Source: Candidatus Thiodiazotropha sp. (ex Gloverina cf. vestifex) (GTDB lineage Bacteria > Pseudomonadota > Gammaproteobacteria > Chromatiales > Chromatiaceae). From it: a stretch of DNA of 14,072 bases. A program made the translations under genes and the position numbers. The stretch lies in contig JAHXHT010000033.1 of the NCBI GenBank assembly GCA_025656435.1, forward strand, positions 1 through 14,072, in the 5' to 3' direction. This document shows positions 1 through 6,326 of this stretch, piece after piece. Positions within the stretch are counted from its first letter, which is position 1, and the number at the start of each line of letters is the position of its first letter. The notes under the pieces were generated by a model. The model ran no database searches. It was given only the letters and a program-made list of their open reading frames with translations, and was not told the origin of the DNA.

Positions 1-106
1 GGAGTCATGATGTAGTAGTGCACAAGCAGCTCTGCTGCAATGTGCAATACGGAATCGTGGCGGACGCAGGACGGTCGGGGCATAACGGCTATCGCGTTGG
101 CGAGTC

Positions 107-135
107 GATTTTGGGGACTCGGATGTCCCAAAATC
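107..135. other. strong hairpin (imperfect inverted repeat)
   Basis: GATTTTGGGGAC (107-118) pairs with GTCCCAAAATC (125-135) around a 6-nt loop, giving 11 base pairs with one bulged G. No T-run follows on either side, so it is not a classical intrinsic terminator. A smaller two-part hairpin lies at 20-45 (GCACA/TGTGC outside, GCAGC/GCTGC inside). They may mark the end of an upstream transcript or an unrecognised structured RNA. Confidence 0.5.
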
Positions 136-459
136 TTTCACGAGGTAGCGACACGCTTGTGTATTTGATTATTAGGGAAAAGCCAAATACCAGAAATTTT
201 AACAATGGATGATTTTTTGGTCGCTAAAGGCCTGTTTTCACAGAGTGTTAGCTATCTCTCCGGTTACCCTCTACACAGTCTTTTTTTGTGACATGAAAAA
301 GTGTTGCACGATATGCGCCCTGTCAGTTTTTATTAGGTATAATGGTTGTAACTTGTTGTTATAAATACAAAAAATTAAATCGTTTGGTTTTTTTACAATT
401 TAATGAAAATGTAAGAAACATGCGGCTTGAGAGGCCATTCTGTGGTCTTGTCAACAGAG

Positions 460-468
460 TTATCCACA
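460..468 (+). promoter_or_regulatory. DnaA-box match TTATCCACA
   Basis: A perfect match to the DnaA 9-mer TTATCCACA lies in an AT-rich intergenic region. A weaker inverted neighbour, TGTGAGTAA at 474-482, matches 7 of 9 positions when read on the minus strand. One perfect box can occur by chance, and typA is not a usual neighbour of the chromosomal origin, so a DnaA-regulatory or DnaA-titration site is as likely as anything else. Confidence 0.35.
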
Positions 469-602
469 GCATCTGTGAGTAAGCGATAATTTTTTATTAT
501 GAAAAGGAGTTGTCGATTACTTGTATTAATGATTCTTTGAGTCCGTACTAACATGTTGTAATTTAAATATATTTAAAAATAAGACGGACAAGCGCCATTT
601 AA

Positions 603-612
603 TAGGTATAAT
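603..612 (+). promoter_or_regulatory. probable typA promoter, -10 element
   Basis: TATAAT at 607-612 is a perfect -10 hexamer, about 31 bp before the GTG start of typA. That would give a leader of roughly 25 nt. No good -35 is visible: AAGACG at 581-586 is a poor match and the spacing is too long. The core recurs as TAGGTATAAT at 334-343. Confidence 0.45.
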
Positions 613-642
613 CCGCCCTCTTTTTTCCCGCAGGACATCTCC

Positions 643-2454
643 GTGATCCAGTCTCTCAGAAATATCGCTATCATCGCCCACGTTGACCATGGCAAGACAA
701 CCCTTGTGGATGAGTTGCTGAAACAGTCCGGTACGCTGGGAGAGCGCTTCGGTATTGTGGAACGGGTCATGGATTCCAATGACCAGGAGAAGGAGCGGGG
801 TATCACTATCCTGTCGAAGAATACGGCGATTCGCTGGAATGATTTCCGTATCAATGTGGTCGACACTCCTGGCCACGCGGATTTCGGTGGTGAGGTGGAG
901 CGGGTGCTCTCGATGGTCGATTCCGTTCTGCTGCTGGTGGATGCGCAGGAAGGCCCCATGCCGCAGACGCGTTTTGTGACTCAGAAGGCCTTCAAACATG
1001 GGCTGCGCCCGATTGTGGTCGTCAATAAGATCGACAAACCGGGTGCACGACCGGACTGGGTCATTGATCAGGTTTTCGAACTTTTCGATCAACTGGGCGC
1101 CACGGACGAACAGCTCGATTTTCCTATCGTCTATGCCTCGGCGATAAAAGGCTTCGCAGGGCTGGAGAGTGGTATCAGTGAAGGTGATATGACACCCCTG
1201 TTCGAAACCATCGTCGAACATTGTCCGGTACCTGATGTGGATCTGGACGGTCCGTTTCAGATGCAGGTCTCGAATCTGGATTACAACAGTTATGTGGGCG
1301 CCATTGCGGTCGGCCGCGTGACTCGGGGTAAGGTGCGGCCAAACCAGCAGATCACCGTGGTCAAGTACGACGGTGAAGAACAGCGGGCAAAGGTCGGCCT
1401 GGTCTATGGCTATCTGGGTTTGGATCGTTTCGAAGTGGAGGAAGCCGCAGCGGGGGATATCATTGCAGTGACCGGTCTGGAGGCGCCCAATGTCTCGGAT
1501 ACTTTCTGCCATCCTGAGCATGTGGAGGCGATGCCCCATCTCAGTGTGGATGAACCGACCGTCTCCATGACCTTCCAGGTCAACACCTCCCCGTTTGCCG
1601 GACGTGAGGGAAAATACCTCACCTCTCGTCAGCTGAAGGAGCGTCTTGAGCGCGAACTGATCCACAATGTGGCGTTGCGGGTGGAAGAGGGTACCGACCC
1701 GGAGAAGTTCAAGGTCTCAGGACGCGGTGAGCTGCATCTCTCCGTACTCATTGAGTCGATGCGCCGGGAGGGCTTCGAGCTGGCGGTCTCCCGTCCAGAG
1801 GTTATTTTTCGAGAGATCGAAGGTGAGGTCTGCGAACCCTATGAACAAGTCACTGTGGATGTGGAAGAGAATCACCAGGGCACCATTATGGAGGCCTTGG
1901 GTGAACGTAAGGGAGATCTGAAGGACATGGTGCCTGATGGGAAGGGGCGTGTGAGGTTGGATTACATCATTCCTTCACGTGGTCTGATCGGTTTTCAGAC
2001 CGAGTTCATGACCAGCACCTCGGGTACGGGGCTGATCTACCACGTTTTCGATCATTACGGACCGGCCTCCCATGGAGGTATAGCACCGCGAAAAAATGGT
2101 GTGCTGATCTCCAACGGCCAGGGAAAGGTGCTTGGCTTTGCTCTGTTCAATCTACAGGAGCGGGGCAGACTCTTCGCCAAGCCGAGTGATGAGGTCTATG
2201 AAGGCCAGATCGTCGGTATCCATTCGCGTGAGAACGATCTGGTGGTCAATCCGCTGAAAGGCAAGCAACTCACCAATGTCCGGGCATCAGGCAAGGACGA
2301 CGCCATTATGCTGACGCCACCTCTGCGCTATAGTCTGGAGCAGGCGCTGGAGTTCGTAGAAGATGATGAGTTGGTCGAGGTGACACCAAGTGCAATCCGT
2401 ATCCGCAAAAAATATTTGAAGGAGCACGAGCGCAAACGCGCCGCCCGGGATTGA
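643..2454 (+). CDS. typA: ribosome-associated translational GTPase TypA/BipA
   Basis: TypA (BipA) is an EF-G-like translational GTPase that binds the 70S ribosome and helps 50S assembly and stress or cold adaptation. All G motifs are present: AHVDHGKT (residues 12-19), the switch I RGITI (52-56), DTPGH (74-78) and NKID (128-131). After the G domain come the beta-barrel domain II, the EF-G III- and V-like domains, and the BipA-specific C-terminus with the conserved SRGLIGFQTEF segment. The 603-residue length is normal for the family. The start is GTG at 643, with a weak AGGA at 632-635. The gene stands alone. The hairpin after its stop has no T-run in its own direction, so no plus-strand terminator is evident. 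Long antisense frames across it are shadows. Confidence 0.97.
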   Translation: MIQSLRNIAIIAHVDHGKTTLVDELLKQSGTLGERFGIVERVMDSNDQEKERGITILSKNTAIRWNDFRINVVDTPGHADFGGEVERVLSMVDSVLLLVDAQEGPMPQTRFVTQKAFKHGLRPIVVVNKIDKPGARPDWVIDQVFELFDQLGATDEQLDFPIVYASAIKGFAGLESGISEGDMTPLFETIVEHCPVPDVDLDGPFQMQVSNLDYNSYVGAIAVGRVTRGKVRPNQQITVVKYDGEEQRAKVGLVYGYLGLDRFEVEEAAAGDIIAVTGLEAPNVSDTFCHPEHVEAMPHLSVDEPTVSMTFQVNTSPFAGREGKYLTSRQLKERLERELIHNVALRVEEGTDPEKFKVSGRGELHLSVLIESMRREGFELAVSRPEVIFREIEGEVCEPYEQVTVDVEENHQGTIMEALGERKGDLKDMVPDGKGRVRLDYIIPSRGLIGFQTEFMTSTSGTGLIYHVFDHYGPASHGGIAPRKNGVLISNGQGKVLGFALFNLQERGRLFAKPSDEVYEGQIVGIHSRENDLVVNPLKGKQLTNVRASGKDDAIMLTPPLRYSLEQALEFVEDDELVEVTPSAIRIRKKYLKEHERKRAARD

Positions 2455-2476
2455 ACTCACCACAAATCGACCGGAC

Positions 2477-2513
2477 AAGAAAAAGCCCGACAGCATTCCA
2501 TGCAGTCGGACTT
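2477..2513 (-). terminator. intrinsic terminator of the putative small RNA
   Basis: Read on the minus strand, AAGTCCGAC pairs with GTCGGGCTT (one A/C mismatch). Inside this, GCAT and ATGC close a three-base loop that reads GGA. The stem runs directly into TTTTTCTT. On the plus strand the same hairpin is preceded by A residues and followed by CTTATAG, so it cannot be a good terminator for typA. The orientation therefore points to a minus-strand transcript. Confidence 0.8.
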
Positions 2514-2600
2514 ATAGTCGTCGGCTTGGTTGGCAAAGCTTATCTTCCCTGACGCCCTCCTGTGCTTAAGTGATCCTGGGGGTACGTCCTTGATGACGAC
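2477..2600 (-). ncRNA. putative CsrA/RsmA-sequestering small RNA (RsmY/RsmZ/CsrB type)
   Basis: Such RNAs bind several CsrA/RsmA dimers through GGA motifs and relieve translational repression; GacA-type regulators switch them on. On the minus strand there are five GGA motifs: AGGA at 2590-2587, 2577-2574 and 2561-2558, AGGGA at 2550-2546, and a GGA at 2499-2497 that forms the loop of the terminator hairpin. The 5' end GTCGTC (2600-2595) is fully complementary to GACGAC (2522-2517), closing a domain just before the terminator. An inner stem (GACG, two bulged bases, CCC against GGG CGTC) presents two AGGA motifs. The inferred length of about 124 nt is the size of RsmY and RsmZ. No protein frame explains the region. 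An upstream GacA-box palindrome supports the call. The 5' end is an inference from the -10-like element. Confidence 0.75.
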
Positions 2601-2607
2601 AACTCAA

Positions 2608-2613
2608 TAATTA
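2608..2613 (-). promoter_or_regulatory. candidate -10 element of the small RNA promoter
   Basis: TAATTA on the minus strand lies 7-8 nt before the predicted start at about 2600. No good -35 hexamer is found 16-18 bp upstream. That would be expected of an activator-dependent promoter, but it leaves the exact start unproven. Confidence 0.4.
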
Positions 2614-2656
2614 CACAAAATTTAACAGTCCGAGTGTGAGAATTTTCAACTATCTC

Positions 2657-2674
2657 TGTAGGCATATTCCTACA
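2657..2674. promoter_or_regulatory. GacA-box-like palindrome (response-regulator site)
   Basis: TGTAGGCATATTCCTACA has perfectly complementary 6-bp arms around a 6-bp spacer. It matches the GacA/UvrY upstream activating sequence TGTAAG-N6-CTTACA except for one symmetric A-to-G change in each arm. Its centre is about 65 bp upstream of the inferred small-RNA start and about 29 bp upstream of the pip ATG on the other strand. It is flanked by a further inverted repeat, ACAAAATTT (2615-2623) and AAATTTTGT (2679-2687). Confidence 0.75.
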
Positions 2675-2694
2675 CGGAAAATTTTGTTTATAAA

Positions 2695-3645
2695 ATGAAA
2701 GACTTATACCCTCAGATTGAGGCCTTTACCTCTAACAAATTCAGCGTAGGAGGTGGGCATCAGCTCTATATCGAGCAGGTAGGCAACCCTAAAGGCATTC
2801 CCATCCTCTTTCTGCACGGTGGACCGGGGGCTGGATGCGAGCCCTATCATCGCCGATTTTTCGATCCGGCTGCCTATCACGTGGTGCTCTTCGATCAACG
2901 TGGGTGCGGTCGCTCTACGCCCCATGCAACGTTAGAGAACAACTCCACCTGGGATCTGGTTGACGATATTGAGGCGATTCGTCAATCGCTCGGTATTGAG
3001 CGTTGGCTATTGTTCGGCGGGTCATGGGGCTCAACGCTGGCGCTAGCCTATGCCCAATCTCATCCGGATCGTGTGCTCGGTATGGTGCTGCGTGGGATCT
3101 TTCTCTGTCGAGATGAGGAGATTGCCTGGTTTTACCAGGCCGGCGCCAGCAAGGTCTTTCCCGATTACTGGGAGGATTTCGTCGCGCCGATTCCAGATGT
3201 TGAGCGGGACAATATGCTTGAGGCCTATCATCGCAGGCTGACAGGCGATAACGAATTGCTTCGGATGGCGGCCGCGAAAGCTTGGTCTATCTGGGAGGGC
3301 CGAACCGCCAGCCTTCGTCCCAACGCGTCGGTGGTCGACTTTTTTTCTCAGCCCCATACCGCCCTGAGTCTGGCATGCATAGAGAGCCACTACTTCGTCA
3401 ATCAGGCCTTTCTGCGTCCCAATCAACTGCTGGAGGATGCCTCAAAGCTTGCGGGTATCCCCGGGGTTATCGTGCAGGGGCGTTACGATCTTATCTGCCC
3501 CATGGATTCTGCATGGCAATTACATCAGGCCTGGGCAGGCAGTGAGCTGATGGTGATACCCGATGCGGGGCACTCCGCGACAGAGCCTGGTATTCGACAA
3601 GCCCTGATTGAGGTCACGGACAGATTTGCCCGAGAGTTAAAATGA
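2695..3645 (+). CDS. pip: proline iminopeptidase (alpha/beta hydrolase, peptidase family S33)
   Basis: This enzyme removes N-terminal proline from peptides in the cytoplasm. The protein has the alpha/beta-hydrolase fold: oxyanion HGGPG (41-45), DQRGCGRS (67-74), the nucleophile elbow GGSWGS (108-113, Ser110), the family signature around WSIWEG (197-202), then the acid Asp265 in GRYDLICP and His293 in AGHS. The 316 residues and the N-terminus (YPQIEAF) fit the family, so ATG 2695 is right even though the ribosome binding site is poor (only GGAA about 16 nt upstream). It overlaps dtd by ATGA, which indicates translational coupling. The 5' flank holds the GacA-like palindrome, so control by the same regulator is conceivable but unproven. 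Confidence 0.95.
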   Translation: MKDLYPQIEAFTSNKFSVGGGHQLYIEQVGNPKGIPILFLHGGPGAGCEPYHRRFFDPAAYHVVLFDQRGCGRSTPHATLENNSTWDLVDDIEAIRQSLGIERWLLFGGSWGSTLALAYAQSHPDRVLGMVLRGIFLCRDEEIAWFYQAGASKVFPDYWEDFVAPIPDVERDNMLEAYHRRLTGDNELLRMAAAKAWSIWEGRTASLRPNASVVDFFSQPHTALSLACIESHYFVNQAFLRPNQLLEDASKLAGIPGVIVQGRYDLICPMDSAWQLHQAWAGSELMVIPDAGHSATEPGIRQALIEVTDRFARELK

Positions 3646-4079
3646 TCGGCCTGCTGCAACGGGTGACTGAAGGAAGGGTAGTGGTTGACGGTCATTGCAT
3701 GGGAGAGATTGCGCAGGGGTTAGTCGTATTAATCGGGGTGCAGAAAACTGACGATGAAACCAGCACTGAACGGCTGCTGGAGCGTCTGCTGGGCTATCGT
3801 GTCTTTCCCGATGAGACGGGACGCATGAATCTTAGCTTACGGGATATCGACGGCGGTCTCCTCTTGGTCCCCCAATTCACCCTTGCAGCTAATACACAGA
3901 AGGGGACGCGGGCCGGTTTCTCAAGTGCGGCAGATCCGGTGCTGGGAGCCAGGCTGTTTGAACACCTGATGCGTCGAGCCAAGCAAAACCACCAAACTGT
4001 TGCCAGCGGCGAATTCGGTGCAGACATGCAGGTCAGTCTGATCAACGATGGGCCTGTAACCTTCTGGCTTGAGAGCTGA
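3642..4079 (+). CDS. dtd: D-aminoacyl-tRNA deacylase (DTD)
   Basis: DTD hydrolyses D-aminoacyl-tRNA (D-Tyr and others, also mischarged Gly) and so keeps D-amino acids out of proteins. The 145-residue length is typical. The two family signatures are present: a QFTLA segment (78-82, preceded here by Pro as in many homologues, where E. coli has Ser) and the C-terminal NDGPVTFWL (135-143). The latter contains the Gly137-Pro138 cross-subunit chirality-checking motif. The start overlaps the pip stop (ATGA), so the two form a small operon, an arrangement seen in other gammaproteobacteria. No clear terminator is visible after the stop. Confidence 0.95.
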   Translation: MIGLLQRVTEGRVVVDGHCMGEIAQGLVVLIGVQKTDDETSTERLLERLLGYRVFPDETGRMNLSLRDIDGGLLLVPQFTLAANTQKGTRAGFSSAADPVLGARLFEHLMRRAKQNHQTVASGEFGADMQVSLINDGPVTFWLES

Positions 4080-4184
4080 ATTCCTCTCCCAGCGCTATAA
4101 GGATTAATTGCGCGGAATATGCACGTAAAACGTTTCTCTCAACAGATTTAAAGACAGAATTGCCACTATTTTTTCTTGAATATA

Positions 4185-4200
4185 GTTGCGCATACAATTA
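4185..4200. promoter_or_regulatory. operator-like site upstream of the MarR gene (copy 1)
   Basis: GTTGCGCATACAATTA shares 12 of 16 bases with GTTGTATATGCAATTA at 4660-4675; both have the quasi-palindromic core TTG-N6-CAA. The site covers TACAAT (4193-4198), a 5-of-6 match to a -10 element about 25 bp before the regulator's ATG. A repressor bound here would block transcription. Pairing of such a site with the downstream copy suggests MarR autoregulation, which is an inference. Confidence 0.5.
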
Positions 4201-4220
4201 CTGTCAGCTACTATCTCTGT

Positions 4221-4643
4221 ATGTTCGAAGAATGTCTGTATTTCAATAGCAACGCCTTGGCGCGTACGGTAAGTCGTATCTGGACCGAGGCATATAGGCC
4301 TTTTGACTTATCACCGCCACACGCATTTTTGTTACGGGTTGTTCTGAATAAACCGGGCTTGATGCCACGTGAATTAGCTGAAGCGCTTAGCCTGTCCCGC
4401 TCTACAGTCACTCGTTTTTTAGACAGCTTAGAAAAACGAGATTTGCTCGTACGAAAGGCGACAACTCAAGATGGGAGAGAGGTGCAGGTTTACCCGAAGA
4501 AAAATGCAAAACTGATGCATAAAAAGCTGGATCAAACTGGGGCGGCGCTGTCCAGGCTGATGAACGAAATGATTGGTCAGGATGATGTCTCTCAAACAGT
4601 TAATAAATTGCGGGAATTTCATAATCTTTTAGAAACAAGATAA
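4221..4643 (+). CDS. MarR-family transcriptional regulator
   Basis: This is a winged-helix DNA-binding protein of 140 residues, probably a dimeric repressor released by a small ligand. The central segment has the family pattern: helices ELAEALSLSRSTVTRFLDSL (51-70), where the recognition helix reads SRSTVTRFL, then the wing with DGREVQVYP (84-92), and a helical dimerisation tail. I chose ATG 4221 because MFEECLYFNSNALAR is how relatives begin. The longer reading from TTG 4176 would run through the putative promoter and operator. No good Shine-Dalgarno sequence precedes 4221. Base composition is clearly more AT-rich than the his genes. It is followed on the same strand by a tautomerase with a matching operator, its likely target. 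The ligand is unknown. Confidence 0.85.
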   Translation: MFEECLYFNSNALARTVSRIWTEAYRPFDLSPPHAFLLRVVLNKPGLMPRELAEALSLSRSTVTRFLDSLEKRDLLVRKATTQDGREVQVYPKKNAKLMHKKLDQTGAALSRLMNEMIGQDDVSQTVNKLREFHNLLETR

Positions 4644-4659
4644 TTTTTTCGCCTAAATG

Positions 4660-4675
4660 GTTGTATATGCAATTA
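4660..4675. promoter_or_regulatory. operator-like site upstream of the tautomerase gene (copy 2)
   Basis: GTTGTATATGCAATTA is the second copy of the site at 4185-4200, lying 17 bp after the regulator's stop and about 40 bp before the tautomerase ATG. TTGTATATGCAA is itself a near-palindrome. The shared spacing and core argue for a common binding protein, most simply the MarR-type regulator encoded between the two sites. Confidence 0.5.
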
Positions 4676-4714
4676 ATGGTAAATATGTTTAACCATGAGA
4701 ATATGAGAACAAGA

Positions 4715-5110
4715 ATGCCATACATAAACATTCGGTTAGGTACTACCTTAAACGAAGCAAAGAGAGATCAACTCTATGAAAAAACAACCATGCTAATGAG
4801 TGACATAATGCGCAAGCGACGAGAAGTCACTGTGGTGCATATCCAGGAGTCGGACCCACAGACATGGGCTACAAATGCAGTTGCATTAACAACCGAAGAC
4901 CCAGTTAGTGCCTATGTGGACATTAAGGTTACACAGGGTACCAATACACCGGAGGAAAAAGCAGAGATGCTTTCTCATACGAAAAAAATGCTACATGATG
5001 TGGTGGGTGCAGTTCAGGAAGCTTGCTACGTCGTGATTGATGATGTGCCAGCAAACTCATGGGGGTACAATGGAATAACCCAGGCTGCCCGCGCAGCCTC
5101 GAAAGCATAA
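4715..5110 (+). CDS. two-domain 4-oxalocrotonate tautomerase-like protein
   Basis: Tautomerases of this superfamily use an N-terminal proline, exposed when the first Met is removed, as catalytic base. Starting at ATG 4715 gives MPYINIRLG, placing Pro correctly; an upstream start (TTG 4661) would bury it, so 4715 is preferred. The protein has 131 residues, about twice a 4-OT monomer. The second half (about 66-125) begins AYVDIKVTQGTNTPEEKAE, matches the first half in pattern (Y-x-N/D-I-R/K), and ends VVIDDVPANSWGYNG as 4-OT does. Only the first half has the catalytic proline. A member of the fused 4-OT/MSAD-like group is likely. The natural substrate cannot be told. It probably responds to the MarR regulator next to it. 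The gene is AT-rich, suggesting a later arrival. Confidence 0.8.
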   Translation: MPYINIRLGTTLNEAKRDQLYEKTTMLMSDIMRKRREVTVVHIQESDPQTWATNAVALTTEDPVSAYVDIKVTQGTNTPEEKAEMLSHTKKMLHDVVGAVQEACYVVIDDVPANSWGYNGITQAARAASKA

Positions 5111-5221
5111 TCCTGACGACATCTTTTTTTTCTGCACGGAAACGGTTATTCAGTGCTGTCTGTTAATGGCCTGTCTATTACTTGGTTTTAATCAGTTATA
5201 TAAAAACAGAGCGAGTCAACA

Positions 5222-6184
5222 ATGATGCGTAACCTACCAAACTACCCGATCCTGGGCCTGTTACTACTAGCGATGCTGACGCCAGCGATGGCGGAACGGG
5301 GTCCGGCTATACCGGACTACCCCACTAAACAGGTGGCTGAAGGTGTCTATGTGATTCATGGGCCTTTGGGTGTTCCTTCTGTTGAGAACCAGGGGTTTAT
5401 CAACAACCCGGCATTCGTCATTGGTGACAGCGGAATCATACTGATTGATCCAGGCTCCAGTGTTCAGGTTGGTGAAATGGTGCTTCGTCAGGTACGCAGT
5501 ATCAGCAATCTGCCCGTGGTGGCGGTATTCAATACCCATATTCATGGCGACCACTGGTTTGCCAATCAGGCCGTTCGCGAGGCCTATCCCGACACACCGA
5601 TCTTCGGTCATGAAGAGATGCGGAAAATGGTCGAAAAGGGCGAAGGCCAGGCCTTCCTGGCTACCCTGATGCGTATGACCGAGGGTGCCGTCAAAGGTAC
5701 GATTGAGGTGCCGCCGGGAAATATGGCTGCCCATGGCGATGAGCTGAGCCTGGCGGGTATTGTCATTCGTATCCTCTATGAGCCCAAGGCCCACAGCCAT
5801 AGCGACATCATGATCGAACTGCCGGAGCGCAGGGTCGTATTCCTCGGTGACAATGTCATGAACAACCGTTTTGGGCAAATGGATAGCAGTACTTTCGGTG
5901 GCAATATCGCAGCCATCGATATGGCCCTGACCACCCAGGCTGAGATCTTTGTGCCAGGACATGGCGATACGGGTGGCCGTGAAGTGCCTCAGATATACCG
6001 CAAATACCTGTCGACAATGAAGTCGGAGGTCGCTAAGTATTTCGATGAAGGGCTCAGTGATTTCGAGATGAAGCCGAAGATTATCGAGACACTCGGACCT
6101 TTTCACGATTGGGTCGATTTTGAACGCAATATCGGCCGGCATATCAATCTGGCCTACCTCGAGGTCGAATCGGAGCTTTTCTGA
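5222..6184 (+). CDS. exported metallo-beta-lactamase-fold hydrolase (SoxH-like possible)
   Basis: This is a zinc-dependent hydrolase of the MBL superfamily, exported by Sec. Residues 1-24 form a signal peptide (hydrophobic ILGLLLLAML, likely cleavage after AMA). The metal ligands are in order: HIHGDH (106-111), AHSHSD (His191 or His193), LGDN (Asp210) and PGHG (His247). A C-terminal extension of about 70 residues follows, with no motif I know. The 320-residue length and the periplasmic location resemble the SoxH or quinoprotein-associated group, found in sulfur and alcohol oxidisers. No sox or PQQ gene lies nearby, so the substrate is open; glyoxalase II, lactamase and thiol-ester hydrolase are alternatives. 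The start could be either of two adjacent ATGs (5222 or 5225). No strong ribosome binding site is seen. Confidence 0.85.
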   Translation: MMRNLPNYPILGLLLLAMLTPAMAERGPAIPDYPTKQVAEGVYVIHGPLGVPSVENQGFINNPAFVIGDSGIILIDPGSSVQVGEMVLRQVRSISNLPVVAVFNTHIHGDHWFANQAVREAYPDTPIFGHEEMRKMVEKGEGQAFLATLMRMTEGAVKGTIEVPPGNMAAHGDELSLAGIVIRILYEPKAHSHSDIMIELPERRVVFLGDNVMNNRFGQMDSSTFGGNIAAIDMALTTQAEIFVPGHGDTGGREVPQIYRKYLSTMKSEVAKYFDEGLSDFEMKPKIIETLGPFHDWVDFERNIGRHINLAYLEVESELF

Positions 6185-6297
6185 ACGACTTGCCGAGCTG
6201 AAGATATGCTGTAGAGAGTCAGGCTGTCCGCTGTCAGTGGCCCACAATCTGAGTCGTCCGAACGGGCCTAGAAACAAAGCGTTAACCAAATATATAA

Positions 6298-6326
6298 GTG
6301 ACCGGGTGAAATATCCGGGCTAGAAT
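6298..6326 (+). promoter_or_regulatory. probable sigma-70 promoter of the his operon
   Basis: GTGACC (6298-6303, 4 of 6 to TTGACA) is separated by 17 bp from TAGAAT (6321-6326, 5 of 6 to TATAAT). Transcription would start near 6333, leaving a leader of about 45 nt before the preferred hisB start. I saw no histidine-rich leader peptide or attenuator hairpin. Confidence 0.55.

Larger units (their letters stand above)
1..642. other. AT-rich non-coding region upstream of typA
   Basis: No convincing gene was found in this stretch. The only forward open frame of note (18-212, GTG start) has no ribosome binding site and resembles no family I know. On the minus strand one frame is open from about 137 to the left edge (about 46 codons), which could be the tail of an edge-truncated gene, but there is no recognisable motif. 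From about 230 the sequence is strongly AT-rich. It contains hairpins at 20-45 and 107-135, a DnaA box at 460-468, and the 10-mer TAGGTATAAT twice (334-343 and 603-612); the second copy is the likely typA -10 region. Confidence 0.6.

Noticed and set aside
18..212. 64-codon plus-strand frame at the left end
   Set aside because: GTG start without a ribosome binding site, no family resemblance, and it crosses two hairpins.
499..540. Tiny frame MKRSCRLLVLMIL preceded by AT-rich DNA
   Set aside because: It resembles the start of a signal peptide but stops after 13 codons, and the AAGGAG lies inside it instead of before it.
526..1665. Long minus-strand open frame of 379 codons across typA
   Set aside because: It is a codon-bias shadow of typA: no ribosome binding site, no recognisable domain, and composition unlike a real protein (very rich in His, Arg and Asp).
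2483..2513. typA terminator on the plus strand
   Set aside because: The hairpin is real, but no T-run follows it on the plus strand; the T-run is on the minus-strand side, which fits the small RNA instead.
4176..4220. Longer MarR protein from TTG 4176
   Set aside because: The extra 15 residues do not fit the family start, and the stretch carries the operator and -10-like element.
5083..5131. Terminator after the tautomerase (GGCTGC/GCAGCC hairpin and T8 run)
   Set aside because: The hairpin lies inside the coding end and the T-run begins 25 nt later, too far for a classical intrinsic terminator.
5267..6289. Minus-strand open frame of 340 codons across the MBL hydrolase
   Set aside because: It is antisense to a gene with a full set of catalytic motifs, and has no domain or start signal of its own.
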